A DNA stretch of 64,000 bases from Chiayiivirga sp. (GCA_022647565.1 JALCLA010000001.1:868001-932000), one strand, 5' to 3'. Counted from the first letter of the stretch, positions 16,911 to 26,187 are shown. The notes: a model not told the origin generated them from the letters alone. Program-made: numbers and translations.

Positions 16911-17489
16911 TCAGAAGGTCAGGACCGGAGCGCCCTGGTCGGCGTCGCCGTTCGCCGCCAACCAGTGCCGGGTGCTGTCGAAGCCGGCCAGTTGGCGCAG
17001 GCGCAACACACGCTCCTGCCACAGCGACAGGAGCGCCTCGGGCTTCAGGTCGGCACGCGCCAGCGAGGCATCGATCTGTCCGATGCGATGCTGCATCGCC
17101 ACGCCCAGACTGGCCGCGGCGGCGGATTCGACCGCATCGCCCTGTTGCCAGGCGATCAGGGTTTCCAACTGCGCCGACTCGGCCATCAACGCTTGCAGGT
17201 CGCCGGTGGTGGAGGCAGCTGCTGCGATGTTGCGCACCGGCGGGAGCAACGCCGGGGTGGGCGAGGCGAGCCAGCGCGGCAGGCCGAGCGCCAAGGCGAG
17301 GACCGCCGCGGCGGCCAGCCACCACGAGCGGCGCAAGCCGGTCGCGCTCGGTCGCGGCGCGGACAGTTGCGTCTGCAGCGCGGCCCAGGCGCTGTGTGGT
17401 GGAGTCAGCGGCGGCAGGGCACGCAAGGCCTCGCCCAGTTCGCACGGCGGCAGCGAACCGATTCGCGAAGGGATGTTGTGGTCAGGCAT
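16911..17489 (-). CDS. Putative membrane anti-sigma factor
   Basis: The 192-residue protein has a short cytoplasmic N-terminus (LPPCELGEALRALPPLTPPH), one membrane helix (RSWWLAAAAVLALALGLP) and a periplasmic helical remainder. It carries no recognisable zinc-binding anti-sigma motif (HxxxCxxC). Its start overlaps the ECF sigma gene stop by 8 bases, and it is followed by a PDZ protein. The single-helix topology and coupling to a sigma gene are what one expects of an anti-sigma factor that holds the sigma at the membrane until a periplasmic signal arrives. The call is from context; sequence similarity to known families was not recognised. Confidence 0.6.
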   Translation of the reverse strand: MPDHNIPSRIGSLPPCELGEALRALPPLTPPHSAWAALQTQLSAPRPSATGLRRSWWLAAAAVLALALGLPRWLASPTPALLPPVRNIAAAASTTGDLQALMAESAQLETLIAWQQGDAVESAAAASLGVAMQHRIGQIDASLARADLKPEALLSLWQERVLRLRQLAGFDSTRHWLAANGDADQGAPVLTF

Positions 17490-18051
17490 GGGCGGTGGCC
17501 TCCTCGTCCACCTTCAGCAGCTCGCGCAGGCGGCGCGTGCCGCGCAAGAGTTGAGTCTTGGAAAAACTGATGCTGCGTCCCATCTGGGCGGCGATCTCCT
17601 CGTGGGTGTAGCCCTCGGCGTGGTACAGCCACAGCACGCTGCGCGTGGTGACCGAGAGTTGTTCAAGCGCGCGATTCAAGGCGCCGGCCTCGGCCGCCGC
17701 CGGTGGCAGCAAGGCACTGGGCTCGTGCGCCTCTGGCTCGGGCAGTTCATCGACGTAGTCGAGCCGACGCTTGCGCAGCCGCATCAAGGCCTCGTTCACC
17801 GCCACCTGGCGCAGCCAGCCCCAGAACGGGGCTTCGCCGCGGAACTCGGCCAGGCGCTGGAAGACCTTGAGCATGGCATCGTGCAGCACTTCCATGGCCT
17901 CGTCCGCATCGCCCAGCATGCGCGCGGCCAGGGTGTAGACCGGGCGCTCGAAGCGGCGGTAGATCTGCTCGAAGGCGGCGTGATCGCCACGGCGGGCACG
18001 CTCGATCAGGCTGGCGGGCAGGTCGATGGCGAAGGAGGACGGACCGTTCAC
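17482..18051 (-). CDS. ECF-type RNA polymerase sigma factor
   Basis: The 189-residue protein has region 2 (DHAAFEQIYRRFERPVYTLA, DEAMEVLHDAMLKVFQRL, FWGWLRQVAVNEALMRLR) and region 4 (LSVTTRSVLWLYHAEGYTHE, IAAQMGRSISFSKTQLLRGT). It redirects RNA polymerase to a stress or envelope regulon. The start is placed at a GTG (18051) preceded by GAGGG; a longer open frame upstream is low-complexity and overlaps the divergent transporter gene. The operon continues with a probable anti-sigma factor and a PDZ protein, and ECF operons of this kind are usually autoregulated. A promoter was not identified. The divergent EamA gene starts 62 bases away. Confidence 0.85.
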   Translation of the reverse strand: MNGPSSFAIDLPASLIERARRGDHAAFEQIYRRFERPVYTLAARMLGDADEAMEVLHDAMLKVFQRLAEFRGEAPFWGWLRQVAVNEALMRLRKRRLDYVDELPEPEAHEPSALLPPAAAEAGALNRALEQLSVTTRSVLWLYHAEGYTHEEIAAQMGRSISFSKTQLLRGTRRLRELLKVDEEATAHA

Positions 18052-18112
18052 GCCCTCTAGGATGCGCCTTGCCGCGTTCGGGTCGCAGCCGGGCAATGCG
18101 AAGATGCGGCGC

Positions 18113-18988
18113 ATGGACCTGCCTGCCCATCCCGACCCGCGCGCGACGCTCGCCGGCCTTGCCGCGATCGTCCTGTGGGCCTCGCTGGCGCTGATGACCA
18201 CGCTCACCGCGGGCTTGCCGCCGTTCCAGGTGCTGGCCTCGAGCTTCGGCTTCGCCGCGATCCTTGGCCTCGGCCATGCATTGGTTCGCGGGCAGCGCGG
18301 TTGGCGGGCCCTGCGCCAGCCGCTGCCGGCGCTGGCCCTCTCCACGACGGCACTGTTCGGCTACCACGCCCTGTACTTCGTCGCGCTCAAGCGCGCGCCG
18401 GCGCTCGAAGCCAACCTGCTCAATTACCTGTGGCCGCTGCTGATCGTGCTGTTCGCCGGTCTGCTGCCGGGGATTCGAGTGCGGGCCGGACAGTGGATCG
18501 GCACCGGCCTTGGCCTGGTGGCGGCGGTGGTGCTCGTGACACGAGGTGGTGGCGTCGAACTGCGCACAGAGTACCTGCCAGGCTACATCGCGGCACTGAG
18601 TGCAGCCATCGTCTGGGCCGCCTATTCGGTGTTGAATCGTCGCCATGCCGACACGCCCAGTGCCGCCATTGCCGTGGCGTGCGCGTTGGTGGCCGTGCTG
18701 GGCGCGGCGACGCACGCCTGCTTCGAAACCTACATCGAGCCCGACGCGCGGCAATGGCTGGTTCTGGCGGGCATGGGACTCGGCCCGACCGGAGCTGCCT
18801 TCCTGCTCTGGGATCACGGCACCAAGCGTGGCGACCTTGCCCTGCTCGGCAGTCTGTCGTACCTCGCGCCCTTGCTGTCGACGCTGCTGCTGGTGGGTGC
18901 CGGCCAGGCCGCGCCGCACCTTTCGCAAGCGGTGGCCGTCGCGCTACTGCTGATCGGGGCCTGGCTCAGCCTGCGCAAGCCGCGCTGA
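18113..18988 (+). CDS. DMT-superfamily (EamA) transporter, YddG-like
   Basis: The 291-residue inner-membrane protein has ten predicted helices in two EamA repeats: LAGLAAIVLWASLALMTTLT at the start, ALFGYHALYFVALKRAPALE and NLLNYLWPLLIVLFAGLLPG in the first half, and YIAALSAAIVWAAYSVLNRR, LVLAGMGLGPTGAAFLLWDH and SLSYLAPLLSTLLLV in the second. LNYLWPLLIVLF and the length match YddG-like exporters of aromatic amino acids and related compounds, but the substrate cannot be read from sequence. The start is the ATG at 18113; one at 18104 (MRRMDLPAH) is equally possible. It is divergent from the ECF operon. Confidence 0.8.
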   Translation: MDLPAHPDPRATLAGLAAIVLWASLALMTTLTAGLPPFQVLASSFGFAAILGLGHALVRGQRGWRALRQPLPALALSTTALFGYHALYFVALKRAPALEANLLNYLWPLLIVLFAGLLPGIRVRAGQWIGTGLGLVAAVVLVTRGGGVELRTEYLPGYIAALSAAIVWAAYSVLNRRHADTPSAAIAVACALVAVLGAATHACFETYIEPDARQWLVLAGMGLGPTGAAFLLWDHGTKRGDLALLGSLSYLAPLLSTLLLVGAGQAAPHLSQAVAVALLLIGAWLSLRKPR

Positions 18989-19075
18989 AATCCTCCCGCT
19001 CGAACCGTGCCGACGGGGCTGGGAGGGCTGGACACGGATGCTATGATCCCGGCCAGACAGGGAATCTCCTCCAGC

Positions 19076-22057
19076 ATGGCCTCGCCGGTTTTCCACATTC
19101 CGGGCTTTGAGTACGTTCGCGAATTGGGCGTGGGCGGCATGGCCACGGTCTATCTCGCGATCCAGCGCTCGCTCGACCGCAAGGTCGCGATCAAGGTCAT
19201 GCGGCGCGCCGGTGCCGACGAGAACTTCGAGGCGAGGTTCCTGCTCGAAGGCCGCACCATGGCGAAGTTGCAGCATCGCAACATCGTCGGCGTGTACGAC
19301 ATCGTCCAGAACGACGAGATCAACTACATCGCGATGGAGTTCCTGGGCGGCGGCACGCTCAGCGACCGCATGCGCCAGGGCCTGTCCCTGGGCGAAGCCA
19401 TCGCGGTGGTGGTGCAGACCGCGGCGGCCTTGCAGTTCGCGCATGACCATGAAGTGGTGCATCGCGACCTCAAGCCCGCCAACATCATGTTCCGCGACGA
19501 CCGCACGCCGGTGCTCACCGACTTCGGCATCGCGCGCGCCAAGACCGACACCCGCCTGACCCAGACCGGGATGATGGTCGGCACGCCCACCTACATGAGC
19601 CCGGAACAGGCCATGGGCAACGACGTGGACGGGCGCTCCGACCAGTACAGCCTGGGCGTGCTGTTCTACGAGATGCTGACCGGCGCGCCGCCCTTCGGTG
19701 GTGAAACCCCGCTCAACGTGGTGCTGGCGCACATCAATCAGGCGCCGCCGCCGCTGCCGGCACCGTTCGCCCAGTTCCAGCCGATCCTCGACAAGATGCT
19801 GGCCAAGGATCGCGAGCAGCGCTTCGCGGATCTGCAGGTCTTCGTGCGTGAACTGAAGGCGATGCTCACCGGCAGCGAGACGCTGCTGTCCAAGCTGACG
19901 CTCGATCCGAACGAGTCCTCGTCCGAGCAGTTGCGCGCGCTCGGGTTCTCCGACAGCCAGATCAGCACCGGCACGCGCCGTGCCGCCAACCGCACTTCTG
20001 GCCAGCGCTCCGTTCAGCGCAACAACACCACCGGCAGTGGTCGCGGCGTGCTGCTGCCGCCCGATCCGCCCAGTCGGCCGCGCTGGCTGGTACCCGCCGC
20101 CATTGCCGCGGTGGTGCTGGGCGCGGCCATCGGCCTGTGGGCCGCGTTCGGTGGCAAGAGCGAACTCGATCCGGCGCTGACGGCTGCGGCCAACGCCTTG
20201 GTGAAGCAGGCGGACGGGCTGATTGAGCAGAACAAGCTGGTGGCGCCCTCAGGCGACAATGCGTTCGAGACCCTGCAGCAGGTCTTGCAGATCGCGCCGG
20301 AATTCCCTGCGGCGCAGGAGCGCCTGACAAGAATCGCCGCGACGCTCAAGCAGCAGGCCGAACAGGCGCTCGACAGCAAGAACTTCGATGCGGCCGAGGC
20401 GCGCATTGCCGGGGCACTGGTGGTGGCGCCGGAAGATGCCGACATCGTTGCCCTGCAGAAGCGCATCGCCACCACCAAGCTCGCGGCCGCCACCGATGGC
20501 AAGGTGGCGGAACTGGTGCAGCAGAGCCAGGCGGCGCAGAAGGCCGGCAAGCTTTATGGCGAGGGCCGCGACAACGCGCTCGCCTACGCGCGCCAGGCGG
20601 TGGAACTCAATCCGCAGAGCGTGGCGGCCAAGGCCCAGGTCAATGCCATCACCGAGCAGGCCCTCACCAGCGCGCGGGTCGCGCTCAAGGCCGGCAAGCT
20701 GGATGACGCGGCACAGTTGCTGGATGCGTCGGCCTCCTACTTCGCGTCGGCCCAGGCCTGGAAGCAGATCGAATCGGAACTGGTGAAGGCGCGTGGCCTG
20801 GCGCAGCAGCAATCGCGCATCGACGACCTGCTCGAGCTGGCCAATGCCCATGCCGCGGCCGGACGCTATTCCGAGCCCGCGGGCAACAACGCGCTGGAAA
20901 CGCTGGCGCGCGTAGCCGAGCTCGATCCCAGCAACAGCGCGGCGGCCGCATTGCGGCGCGAGATCGGCGTGGCATCGGTCAAGGCCGCGCAGGCGGCGGA
21001 GAAGGCGGGCGACAGCCTGGCCGCGCTGGAACGCTACGCCGATGCGCTGCGCGCGCAGCCCGACAACACCGAGTACCTCGCCGCCAAGGTGGCGCTGGAG
21101 AAGAGTCTGGGCGAACGCCAGATGCAACTCGCATCGGCGCTGGGCAAGGCGCGTGAAGCCATCGATGCGCGACGCTACTTGGCGCCGACCGGAAACAATG
21201 CACGCGAAGCGATTGAGGCGGCATTGAAGGTGGACCCGGGCAATGCCGATGCCCGCCGCCTGCGCGATGACCTGCCGAACCTGGTCAGTGACGCGGCCGT
21301 GGCGCTGGGCGAGGAAGCGCGCTACGACGAGGCCCTGGCGCTGCTCTCCGACGCGATCCGGCAGTACCCCGGCGACACGCGCTTTGCGGCATTGAGCCGC
21401 AGCCTCGAAGGCCAGCGCGACAGCATCAAGCGCGCCGCGGATCGCCAGCAATTGCTGGGCAGCCTGCAGTCGCTGCTAGCCAGCGGCCAACTCAAGGTCG
21501 AGAGTACGCGCGAGGTGGCGGCGGCGGTGCGCAGCCTGCTCGCAGCCGATCCCGCCGATACCGAAGCACTGCGCTACCGGCAACGCTTCCTCGGGCAGCT
21601 TTCCAGTGCCGTCGCCGCGGCCGAACGCCCGGAGCAGCTCGAAGCGCTGCGCCCGGTGCTGGCAGAAGCACAGAAAGGCTTCGGTGCGAGCGTCCCCGAA
21701 GTGGCGTCACTGCAGACCACGTTCGCCAGTGCCAGCACCGCGATGCAGGAAAAGGAACGCGCGCGCCTGGATGCCATCAGCGGCACCCTGGTGCTGAATG
21801 CGTACCCGTGGGCGAACGTCGATTCCGTGATCGAACAGGCCAGCAACAAGCCCGTCACGCTGCCGAGCGAGCGCTCCACGCCGCTGCGCCTGAAGCTGCC
21901 GGCCGGAACCTACCGCGTCACGTTCAAGCATCCGGCGGCGGGCAAGTCCGTGGCGGTGCTGGCAAGCGTGCAGGCGCAGAAATCGCAGAGCGCGAACGGC
22001 TCGTTCCCGACCCTTACCGCGCGCGACTACCTCAAGCGGGCGGGCTATGCGCAGTAA
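19076..22057 (+). CDS. Membrane Ser/Thr protein kinase with TPR-like region and C-terminal PEGA-like domain
   Basis: The 993-residue protein starts with a Hanks-type kinase: glycine loop LGVGGMATVYLAI, ATP lysine VAIKVM, catalytic loop VVHRDLKPANIMFRDD, DFGIARAKT and GTPTYMSPEQAMG, residues about 8-265. A membrane helix (WLVPAAIAAVVLGAAIGLWA, about 334-355) separates it from a long periplasmic region of TPR-like helical repeats, in which a phrase like GDNAFETL/GNNALETL/GNNAREAI recurs four to five times. The C-terminus (LVLNAYPWANVDSV..LPAGTYRVTFKHPAAGK) resembles a PEGA domain. The topology suggests a sensor kinase reading a cell-envelope cue. The start chosen is the ATG just before ASPVFHIPGFEY. 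The 3' end overlaps the next gene by 11 bases. Confidence 0.85.
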   Translation: MASPVFHIPGFEYVRELGVGGMATVYLAIQRSLDRKVAIKVMRRAGADENFEARFLLEGRTMAKLQHRNIVGVYDIVQNDEINYIAMEFLGGGTLSDRMRQGLSLGEAIAVVVQTAAALQFAHDHEVVHRDLKPANIMFRDDRTPVLTDFGIARAKTDTRLTQTGMMVGTPTYMSPEQAMGNDVDGRSDQYSLGVLFYEMLTGAPPFGGETPLNVVLAHINQAPPPLPAPFAQFQPILDKMLAKDREQRFADLQVFVRELKAMLTGSETLLSKLTLDPNESSSEQLRALGFSDSQISTGTRRAANRTSGQRSVQRNNTTGSGRGVLLPPDPPSRPRWLVPAAIAAVVLGAAIGLWAAFGGKSELDPALTAAANALVKQADGLIEQNKLVAPSGDNAFETLQQVLQIAPEFPAAQERLTRIAATLKQQAEQALDSKNFDAAEARIAGALVVAPEDADIVALQKRIATTKLAAATDGKVAELVQQSQAAQKAGKLYGEGRDNALAYARQAVELNPQSVAAKAQVNAITEQALTSARVALKAGKLDDAAQLLDASASYFASAQAWKQIESELVKARGLAQQQSRIDDLLELANAHAAAGRYSEPAGNNALETLARVAELDPSNSAAAALRREIGVASVKAAQAAEKAGDSLAALERYADALRAQPDNTEYLAAKVALEKSLGERQMQLASALGKAREAIDARRYLAPTGNNAREAIEAALKVDPGNADARRLRDDLPNLVSDAAVALGEEARYDEALALLSDAIRQYPGDTRFAALSRSLEGQRDSIKRAADRQQLLGSLQSLLASGQLKVESTREVAAAVRSLLAADPADTEALRYRQRFLGQLSSAVAAAERPEQLEALRPVLAEAQKGFGASVPEVASLQTTFASASTAMQEKERARLDAISGTLVLNAYPWANVDSVIEQASNKPVTLPSERSTPLRLKLPAGTYRVTFKHPAAGKSVAVLASVQAQKSQSANGSFPTLTARDYLKRAGYAQ

Positions 22058-22886
22058 GCTCGGACGCGCCATTGCCCTGGGTCTGGGCCTCGCACTGCTG
22101 GTGCCATCGGCGCAGGCAGACTGGAAGACCGATTACGACAAGGGCCTGAAGGCCAAGGATGCAGGACAGTGGGTCGAGGCCCAGCGCCTATTCGCCAGTG
22201 CCGCGCGCGAGGAGCCGGAACCGGCCGAGCGCAAGCGGTTCCAGGGCGTGGTGCAGAAGCTCTATGTGCCGCACTACTACGCCGGTCTGGCGGCCTACCG
22301 GCAGAACGATTGCAAGACCGCGCTCGAGTACTGGAATCACACGGCGACCAATGCGGTCATCGCCGGCAAGCCGGAGAAGGGCGTGCAGGCGAGCGGCATC
22401 GCCGACTGCAACCAGAAGCTCGCGGCCGTCAGCAAGCCGACCACCACCACACCGACGACGACCACGCCCACGCCGGGTCCTGCCACGACCGCGCCGGTAA
22501 CCACCACCACGCCGAACAAGCCGGTCGCGGTGGTGCCGCCACCGACGCCAACCCCGATCAAGCCGACACCCCCGCCGGTCGCCATGCCGAGCAGTACGCC
22601 AGCACCGGCGGCCCTGGTCTCGGCGGTGGAGGCCTGGGTCGGCGGGCGTTACGACGCCGTGGCGCAGCTCAATCCCGCGGCGCTGGCGGATGGGCGCTCC
22701 AAGGCGCAGGCCTTCCTGCTGCGCGCCGCAGCGCGCCACACCCAGGCCGAGATCGCCGATGACGAGCGCGTGCGCGAGAGCGCGCGCCAGGACATCCGTG
22801 CCGCGCGCCAGGCAAATGCAGCGCTGAGTCCGGACGAGATCCTGTTCTCGCCCAGGTTCCGCGCGTTCTGGCGCGCAACGCGTTAG
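22047..22886 (+). CDS. Secreted protein with Thr/Pro-rich linker, coupled to the Ser/Thr kinase
   Basis: A 279-residue protein with a signal peptide (IALGLGLALLVPSAQAD) starting inside the kinase gene's last codons. The N-terminal domain is helical and TPR-like (DYDKGLKAKDAGQWVEAQRL, YYAGLAAYRQNDCKTALEYW). It is joined by a low-complexity linker of Thr and Pro (TTTPTTTTPTPGPATTAPVT) to a second helical domain (VEAWVGGRYDAVAQLNPAAL, FLLRAAARHTQAEI). The repeats in both domains echo those in the kinase's periplasmic part, so the two products may act together in the envelope. The function is unknown. It ends before a strong bidirectional terminator. Confidence 0.7.
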   Translation: MRSKLGRAIALGLGLALLVPSAQADWKTDYDKGLKAKDAGQWVEAQRLFASAAREEPEPAERKRFQGVVQKLYVPHYYAGLAAYRQNDCKTALEYWNHTATNAVIAGKPEKGVQASGIADCNQKLAAVSKPTTTTPTTTTPTPGPATTAPVTTTTPNKPVAVVPPPTPTPIKPTPPPVAMPSSTPAPAALVSAVEAWVGGRYDAVAQLNPAALADGRSKAQAFLLRAAARHTQAEIADDERVRESARQDIRAARQANAALSPDEILFSPRFRAFWRATR

Positions 22887-22945
22887 CTGCCGGGTCGAAT
22901 CGCGTCCTCGACACGACTTCGCGCGCGAAATCGCCGGCGGCAAAA

Positions 22946-22980
22946 GACGAAGGGCGCCTCGCGGCGCCCTTCGTCCTTTC
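22946..22980. terminator. Bidirectional intrinsic terminator
   Basis: A perfect 13-bp stem, GACGAAGGGCGCC and GGCGCCCTTCGTC, closes a TCGC loop, with CTTTC on the plus side and TTTTG on the minus side. It lies between the convergent kinase-operon gene and the FadL-type porin gene and should serve both. Confidence 0.85.
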
Positions 22981-22998
22981 AGGCAGGAGTAGCGTGGC

Positions 22999-24429
22999 TC
23001 AGAAGCGCCACACGCCGGACACCGAATAGATGTCGCCGCGATCGGACTGATCGGTGGCGGCATCGATCTGGAACTTCTCGAACACCCAGCCGAAGCCCAG
23101 CGCGAAGTGGATTTCGTTCTCGCCGGTGGAGAACAGCACCGCGTTCGCGTTGGTGCTGCCGTCCGACAGCAGGGTGTCGCCCTCGTGATGCACCGTGTGG
23201 CGCTTCTCCTGCCAGGCACCGGCACGCAGGTAGAGCGGGCGGTCGGCAAGGGCGTACTCGAAGCCAAGGCGAGGCTCGAACTGGTCCTCGATCTTCAGCG
23301 CCTGGGCGGCTTCCACGCTGGTCGGCCCGGCGGCGAGATCGTTGATCGCCGTACCGGCCGGAACCGGGCCTTCCGGGGTGTTGATCGGGATCTGCGTGAC
23401 CACGGTCAGGCCGTTGCCCGGATCGTTGAGGAAGGCGGTCTGCATCGCCTCGGTCAGGTTCGAATAGTTGATGTGATTGAGGTCGAAGCTGACCGAAAGC
23501 TGGTCGGTGGCGCGCCAGTTGAAGCCGATGCCGAAGGTGTCCGGCACCTTGAAGCGCGCCCGCTTGTCAGCCAGCGTCTGGCCGGTGAACACGCCGTCGG
23601 TGCCGAACAGGTCGGCGAAGGCGGCGTTGCCGGCAATGTTGGTGGCGCGGTAATCGAACTCCGGCGCGCTGCGATACGACACGCCGATGCTGAAGTTGTC
23701 CGAGCCACGGAAGATCGCGCCCAAGGTGTAACCGATGTCGTGATCGTCGCCGCGTTGACTCTGCCGGTTGGCGAGCGCGTCGCTGCTGCCGACCGTGCCG
23801 AAGCGCGTGTCGTAGCGCGCCACCGAGGTGTCGATGCCGAAGTCGTACCAGGACAGACCCGCGCCAAGCGACAGCGTATCGTTGACCTTGTAACCGAAGC
23901 TGGCCCCGTAGTTGATGATCTCCAGGTCGGTGCGCGGCGCATACGGGAACACGAAGGCTCCGCCGGTGCCGATCGCAATCGGGTCCGTCACGTAGCTGTT
24001 GTTGTAATTGACCAGTTCCTGCCGGTACAGGGCGATGGCCCAGTTGTCGCGCGGCAGCACCCAGGAAAGGTAGGACAGGTTGTTCACCGTGCTGTTGGCG
24101 CGCTTGTAACCGACGCCGTTCAGATCGGTGGCATCGGCCGAGGCCGAACCGCCGCTGGCGTATTCGTCGCTGTAGGCGTTGTGACGTACTTCCATGCTGA
24201 GCTGCTGCTCGATGCCGAGGCCGGTAAGGCCGGCCGGATTGGCGTAGGCCGCGGTGGCGTCATCCGCCAGCGCGAGGAAGGCACCGCCCATGCCGAGGCT
24301 GCGTGCGCCCGGATTGGGAAAGCCGAAAGGAATCGAGGCGTTGTTCTCGACGTCGGTGATGGCCGAGGCGCTGCCGGCGAGGCCGAGCAGGGCGAAGGCG
24401 ACGGCGCAGGAAAGAGTGCGGTGCTTCAT
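22999..24429 (-). CDS. fadL: FadL/OmpP1-family outer-membrane transport protein
   Basis: This outer-membrane beta-barrel imports long-chain fatty acids or other hydrophobic compounds. The 476-residue protein has a signal peptide (CAVAFALLGLAGSASA) and the family N-terminal plug sequence, FGFPNPGARSLGMGGAFLAL followed by DDATAAYANPAGLTGLG. Alternating beta strands such as IGVSYRSAPEFDYRAT and FGIGFNWRATDQLSVSFDLN fill the rest, and it ends in the aromatic residue pattern GVWRF expected of outer-membrane proteins. It stands alone, ending against the terminator at 22946. Members of the family also carry aromatic hydrocarbons, so the substrate is open. Confidence 0.88.
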   Translation of the reverse strand: MKHRTLSCAVAFALLGLAGSASAITDVENNASIPFGFPNPGARSLGMGGAFLALADDATAAYANPAGLTGLGIEQQLSMEVRHNAYSDEYASGGSASADATDLNGVGYKRANSTVNNLSYLSWVLPRDNWAIALYRQELVNYNNSYVTDPIAIGTGGAFVFPYAPRTDLEIINYGASFGYKVNDTLSLGAGLSWYDFGIDTSVARYDTRFGTVGSSDALANRQSQRGDDHDIGYTLGAIFRGSDNFSIGVSYRSAPEFDYRATNIAGNAAFADLFGTDGVFTGQTLADKRARFKVPDTFGIGFNWRATDQLSVSFDLNHINYSNLTEAMQTAFLNDPGNGLTVVTQIPINTPEGPVPAGTAINDLAAGPTSVEAAQALKIEDQFEPRLGFEYALADRPLYLRAGAWQEKRHTVHHEGDTLLSDGSTNANAVLFSTGENEIHFALGFGWVFEKFQIDAATDQSDRGDIYSVSGVWRF

Positions 24430-24694
24430 GTGGGTTCCCCAATGGTTTGCGCAAGCAGGCGCGGGCAGTGCCGGACTAGATTAGCCCAAAGTGTGCGGAA
24501 TCGCGCAGCTCGACGCTGCCGACGGGCTTGACTCGTGCAGTGAACGCGAAGCGGGGGCGCAGGCGGACAGCTTCCAGTGGGTCAAGCCCCCGTGGACAGT
24601 ACCCTGACCCGTCACGTTGCGCCTTGCCGTTAGTCAAGGCAGCATTCCACGCTTGCCGCGCGCGCCGGCGGCATCCATCCAAGGGGAAACCACC

Positions 24695-25651
24695 ATGAGT
24701 TACTTCGTTCTGATCCTGCTCGCGCTCGCCGTCATCACCATCTTCAAGGGGGTGCGTTCGGTGCCGCAGGGCTACGAGTACACGGTCGAGCGCTTCGGCC
24801 GCTACACCCATACGCTGAGCCCGGGGCTGGGCTTCATCATCCCGTGGATCGACGGCATCGGGCGCAAGATGAACATGATGGAACAGGTGCTCGACGTGCC
24901 CTCGCAGGAGGTCATCACCAAGGACAACGCGGTGGTGAAGGTGGACGGCGTGGTGTTCTTCCAGGTGCTGGATGCGGCCAAGGCCGCGTATGAAGTGGCG
25001 CAACTGGAAATCGCCATCCTCAACCTGGTGATGACCAATATCCGCACCGTGCTGGGCTCGATGGACCTGGATGAGTCACTGTCCAAGCGTGACGAGATCA
25101 ACGCGCGCCTGCTCGCGGTGGTGGACCAGGCCACCCATCCCTGGGGCTTGAAGGCCAACCGCATCGAGATCAAGGACATCCAGCCGCCGCGCGACCTGAT
25201 CGATTCCATGGCGCGACAGATGAAGGCCGAGCGCGAGAAGCGCGCCAACATCCTCGAAGCCGAAGGCACCCGCGCTTCGGAAATCCTGCGCGCCGAAGGC
25301 GACAAGCAGTCCAAGATCCTGCAGGCCGAAGGCCAGCGCGAAGCCGCGTTCCGCGAGGCCGAAGCGCGCGAGCGTCTGGCCGAAGCCGAAGCCAAGGCCA
25401 CGATGATGGTGTCGCAGGCGATCGCCAAGGGCGACCTGCAGGCGATCAACTATTTCGTGGCACAAAAATACGTCGAAGCCCTGAAGGAGTTCGCCAGGTC
25501 GCCGAACCAGAAGATCCTGATGATGCCGATGGAAACGACTGGCGTGATCGGCTCGCTCGCCGGTATCGCGGAAATGACCAAGGGTTTTGGCGGCGGCGAG
25601 AAGGGCGCGGCCCCGGCCAAGCCGACCCCGCCGCGCCTGCCACAGGGCTGA
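24695..25651 (+). CDS. qmcA: SPFH/stomatin-family protein QmcA
   Basis: The 318-residue membrane-anchored protein belongs to the stomatin/prohibitin group that forms lipid-raft-like assemblies and modulates membrane proteases. It has an N-terminal anchor (SYFVLILLALAVITIFKGV), the SPFH domain (VPQGYEYTVERFGRYTHTL, PGLGFIIPWIDGIG, NMMEQVLDVPSQEVITKDNA) and a long coiled-coil rich in Glu/Ala/Arg (KAEREKRANILEAEGTRASE onward). The start ATG has AAGGGGA nine bases upstream. The short NfeD-type gene follows, the usual partner. Between them is a 9-bp perfect hairpin (CCGGTCGCG/CGCGACCGG, 25666-25692) without a T tract. Confidence 0.88.
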   Translation: MSYFVLILLALAVITIFKGVRSVPQGYEYTVERFGRYTHTLSPGLGFIIPWIDGIGRKMNMMEQVLDVPSQEVITKDNAVVKVDGVVFFQVLDAAKAAYEVAQLEIAILNLVMTNIRTVLGSMDLDESLSKRDEINARLLAVVDQATHPWGLKANRIEIKDIQPPRDLIDSMARQMKAEREKRANILEAEGTRASEILRAEGDKQSKILQAEGQREAAFREAEARERLAEAEAKATMMVSQAIAKGDLQAINYFVAQKYVEALKEFARSPNQKILMMPMETTGVIGSLAGIAEMTKGFGGGEKGAAPAKPTPPRLPQG

Positions 25652-25743
25652 CGACGGTTCCGGGACCGGTCGCGCGCGGGCGCCGCGACCGGGTCACATC
25701 GCGGGTGATGCCGCGTCTTCGGCGACACAGGTGAGGTGGACGG

Positions 25744-26187
25744 GTGGACTGGATGGACTCGAACTGGTTCTGGTGGGCGGTGGCGGCGGCCTTGTTCGCG
25801 CTGGAGGCGCTGGTGCCCGGCACGTTCATGCTCTGGCTCGGCTTCGCGGCGGTGGCGACCGCCTTGCTACACCTGCTCCTGCCGGGCCTGGATCCGACCT
25901 GGCAATGGTTCCTGTTCTCGCTGCTGTGCCTGATCTCGGTGGCGGCCGGTTGGCAGTGGCGTCGCACCCATCCGCCGCGCGCTTCGGACCAGCCGCTGCT
26001 CAACCGTCGCGGCGAACAGTTGGTCGGCCGCGTGTATCCGCTCGACACCGCGATCGTGGATGGTCGCGGACGCCTGAAGATCGGCGATGCCTTCTGGGCG
26101 GTGGAAGGCGTGGACCTCGCAGCCGGCGCCCGGGTGCGCGTGATTGCGGTCGATGGAATGACCTTGCGCGTGGTGGCGGCGGACTGA
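25744..26187 (+). CDS. Short NfeD-like membrane protein (YbbK type)
   Basis: The 147-residue protein has about three hydrophobic helices (WFWWAVAAALFALEALVPGT, FMLWLGFAAVATALLHLLLP, FLFSLLCLISVAAGWQW) and a C-terminal OB-fold domain (NRRGEQLVGRVYPLDTAIVD, LKIGDAFWAVEGVDLAAGAR). It is the short NfeD form lacking the N-terminal serine protease, usually found beside QmcA, whose oligomer it is thought to scaffold. The start used is a GTG (GTGGACTGGATG); the ATG four codons later is an alternative. Confidence 0.8.
   Translation: MDWMDSNWFWWAVAAALFALEALVPGTFMLWLGFAAVATALLHLLLPGLDPTWQWFLFSLLCLISVAAGWQWRRTHPPRASDQPLLNRRGEQLVGRVYPLDTAIVDGRGRLKIGDAFWAVEGVDLAAGARVRVIAVDGMTLRVVAAD

Noticed and set aside
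22439..22600. A CRISPR-like or minisatellite array
   Set aside because: The ACC-rich sequence simply codes for a Thr/Pro linker; there are no spacers and no fixed repeat unit.
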